Shown piece after piece: positions 13,394-14,917 of a stretch of DNA of 14,917 nt. The first letter of the stretch is position 1; the number at the start of each line of letters is the position of its first letter. The notes under the pieces are model-generated. The model saw only the letters and a list, made by a program, of their open reading frames with translations. It did not search any database and was not told the origin of the DNA. Made by a program: the position numbers and the translations under genes. The DNA comes from Entrophospora sp. SA101 (taxonomy: Eukaryota > Glomeromycota > Glomeromycetes > Entrophosporales > Entrophosporaceae): the NCBI GenBank assembly GCA_958430865.1, contig CAUDNR010004107.1:1550-16466 (forward strand). Reading direction: 5' to 3'.

Positions 13394-13666
13394 CCTAAAA
13401 GAAAATAAAAATAATTGATAATGAAAAAATTTAAATTATTATTATTAATGCCCAAATTATAATTATATTAGCGTTAATATCGTTTGTTATTATTGTACAT
13501 TACATACTTTTGATCACAAATTTTTCAAGATATTACGAATATCCTCATAAATCGGTCCAGAAATACGTTTTATTCCTCCTTTGCATGCAAGCCACCTGAT
13601 AGCCGGCCTGGTGATTCCTTTAACAGTTTCACTATAATGACATTTAGTTCTTCTTTTCTTACCTTT
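13394..13666 (-). pseudogene. Histone H4-like relic
   Basis: On the minus strand (13514-13663) a frame reads Lys-Lys-Arg-Arg-Thr-Lys, then [19 protein letters not shown] and [10 protein letters not shown]. These align one for one with the H4 core Gly-Ile-Thr-Lys-Pro-Ala-Ile-Arg-Arg-Leu-Ala...Ile-Ser-Gly...Ile-Tyr-Glu-Glu-Thr-Arg. Two basic positions are changed (Arg to Trp, and Arg-Arg to Cys-Lys). The frame hits TGA at 13514-13516, seven bases before a good GTATGT donor (13507-13502). A TTTTAG acceptor (13401-13395) precedes Asp-Val-Val-Thr, matching the Asp-Ala-Val-Thr of H4, soon followed by another TGA. No ATG or N-terminal tail exon is visible in frame. It is a decayed or highly divergent H4-like gene; a functional variant is less likely given the two stops. 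Confidence 0.65.
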
Positions 13667-13827
13667 TATCACATTATCATTAATAACGATAAAAAATAAG
13701 ATGAGGTGTTATATCATCAGCAAATGTTTTAACCCGAGATAACTTGTAATTATAACATTTCCCCCTCCACTCACAATTTTAAAGTCTGACTTTTCACCTC
13801 GAAGGGTTTTCTTTGTTGTTAGAACTG

Positions 13828-14521
13828 TTAGACCGTCGATTTTTCATGCATTTTGTGCTTAGCAATAAACTGTAAAATCATTTCATTAAATGTCATGCAA
13901 ATTATGATTTATAATTGGTACAAAACTTACAAATTTCGAAAAATAATTTGAATTTGTCTTTATCTTGATCAGTCAACCCTGTGATCTTGGAAAAGTTATT
14001 GCACCATGTATCTTGAATAAGATTTAATGGTGTAAAGGAATTTAACATCTAGAGTTAAAAAGAAAAATATTTAATTTCCATTTCTTGTAATCTAGCTCCA
14101 AGTCTAAAAGAAGAATGTAAAAACTTACAGAAGAATATTCAAGAGCTATATTAGTTATCGCTGGTGGCAAACTTGGTGGTAATTTTCTTCGATAGATTTA
14201 CCATTATTATTCTCTATATTATCAAGCATAAATTTATTGGTATCAATGTTGCCTATAGTGTTAGAAGAGCCACTAGCAGCTATGATAATGATGGAAAGTC
14301 AGGTAATATGTTTTCGTATTCTGATTCTGGAATTAGCGTTTGATCATAATCATATTTTCAAAAATATTGGATATTTCTTCTAGAGAGTTTTTCAAAGAAC
14401 ATTTAACAGTTCTATTGTCTCGTTTTCTATCTCTATGATTTCATTTATTTTTTCTAATGACATATTACGACTTGCATCCAATTCTAGTATTGCAGGTTTT
14501 CTCTTTTGGTAAAGGAGACAT
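13828..14521 (-). pseudogene. Frameshifted multi-exon pseudogene, unknown family
   Basis: Two perfect GTAAGT introns survive on the minus strand: 14049-14128 (acceptor CTCTAG) and 13870-13930 (acceptor TTACAG). They join coding-like exons that end at a TAA (13828-13830). The last two exons are in frame and encode a Lys/Phe-rich helix-like tail (Asp-Lys-Asp-Lys-Phe-Lys-Leu-Phe-Phe-Glu-Ile, then Ala-Lys-His-Lys-Met-His-Glu-Lys). Upstream, towards an ATG at 14519-14521, acidic helical segments (Leu-Glu-Lys-Ile-Asn-Glu-Ile-Ile-Glu-Ile-Glu) continue but switch frame at least three times. I do not recognise the protein. Preserved splice signals with broken reading frames suggest fairly recent death. 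It lies just upstream of the H4-like relic on the same strand, but the two do not read as one gene. Confidence 0.5.
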
Positions 14522-14811
14522 TTTTTAAAAAAGAAATTAGAATGACGAATTGCAATACATCGCAACCACCACCACCATTATTTCTAAGTAACTAATGATA
14601 ACACTTATTCGCCTCTTAGGTCTCGATCGGCAAAAATACAATATTACGCGTTTATATATACAACCTATTGGTTTTTTGTTGACGCAATTTAAAAAAAATT
14701 TTTTTTTTATTATTTTGGAAAACAATCGAGTCCAAGATGACAAACGTGAATGTTGTTTGGTTGGTTTTAAAGACGTGGTTTTGTTGTTAGCAAGAGGTAT
14801 ACATTTTACTC
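14522..14811. other. Non-coding stretch, no supported gene
   Basis: Overlapping open frames exist on both strands, but neither shows a recognisable motif, and the two-strand openness suggests chance. A CAC run (14568-14577) and long T/A tracts (14690-14712) are present. Confidence 0.4.
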
Positions 14812-14861
14812 TCTCTATAATAATAACGGATCTTTCTATAACGGATTTTTCTCTATAACGG
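14812..14861 (+). repeat. Three degenerate TCTATAACGGA-type repeats
   Basis: CTATAATAATAACGGA (14815-14830), TCTATAACGGA (14835-14845) and TCTATAACGG (14852-14861) recur at about 16-20 bp spacing. Arrays of CTATAACGGA-like words are reminiscent of subterminal repeats in pogo/Tigger-like DNA transposons, which is from memory and not checked. No transposase or second end is visible in the window. Confidence 0.5.
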
Positions 14862-14917
14862 TCATGCCACCTTGACATCTTATAATTGTTTATTATTATT
14901 TAATATTAATATTAGTA

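Noticed and set aside
13755..13785. Minus-strand GTG-AGT-GGA-GGG-GGA resembling the start of the H4 tail (Ser-Gly-Arg-Gly-Lys)
   Set aside because: There is no ATG, the resemblance ends after five codons, and it sits in a separate short frame with no splice link to the H4-like block.
14537..14878. Overlapping open frames on both strands near the right edge
   Set aside because: Both strands are open over the same DNA with no motif, and one runs through the TCTATAACGGA repeats. This is consistent with chance.

Overview
The window looks like a piece of an AT-rich, intron-dense and transposon-rich fungal genome. The best fit is an early-diverging fungus such as an arbuscular mycorrhizal (Glomeromycotina) species; this is inferred from style, not proven. 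The evidence is a Cdc11-type septin gene with eleven short introns, a mitochondrial-type leucyl-tRNA synthetase with many 60-120 nt introns (GTAAGT/GTATGT donors, TAG/CAG acceptors), a long F-box-like gene, and abundant decayed genes and mobile-element remnants.

Layout. 1-360: decayed Cys/His zinc-binding gene fragment. 886-3000 (-): intact single-exon F-box-like gene of 704 aa, with a perfect 22-bp-arm hairpin just upstream (3043-3089). 3090-4385: no gene I can support. 4386-6040: a candidate piggyBac-type element with inverted TTAA-flanked ends; it keeps only the acidic N-terminus and cysteine-rich C-terminus of a transposase and carries a 526-bp internal tandem duplication. 6177-6427: a 251-bp TA-flanked MITE. 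6469-7756 (-): N-terminal half of leucyl-tRNA synthetase (five exons). 8061-10357 (+): septin gene. 10239-10338: a truncated, inverted second copy of the MITE, which forms the last ~38 codons of the septin. 10442-12656 (+): C-terminal half of leucyl-tRNA synthetase (nine exons). 13394-13666 (-): histone H4-like relic. 13828-14521 (-): frameshifted multi-exon pseudogene of unknown family. 14812-14861: short repeats like subterminal transposon repeats.

The main result is the broken synthetase. Its halves lie on opposite strands about 3.9 kb apart, with the septin gene between them. Each broken end abuts a copy of the same MITE, and the two copies are inverted relative to each other. Flipping 6.2-10.3 kb back would put both halves on one strand with compatible splice phase (0/0). 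That points to a MITE-associated inversion (or a misassembly at the MITE copies). The ~180-residue CP1 editing domain that should lie between the halves is absent from the window. The same event gave the septin a transposon-derived C-terminus and stop codon.
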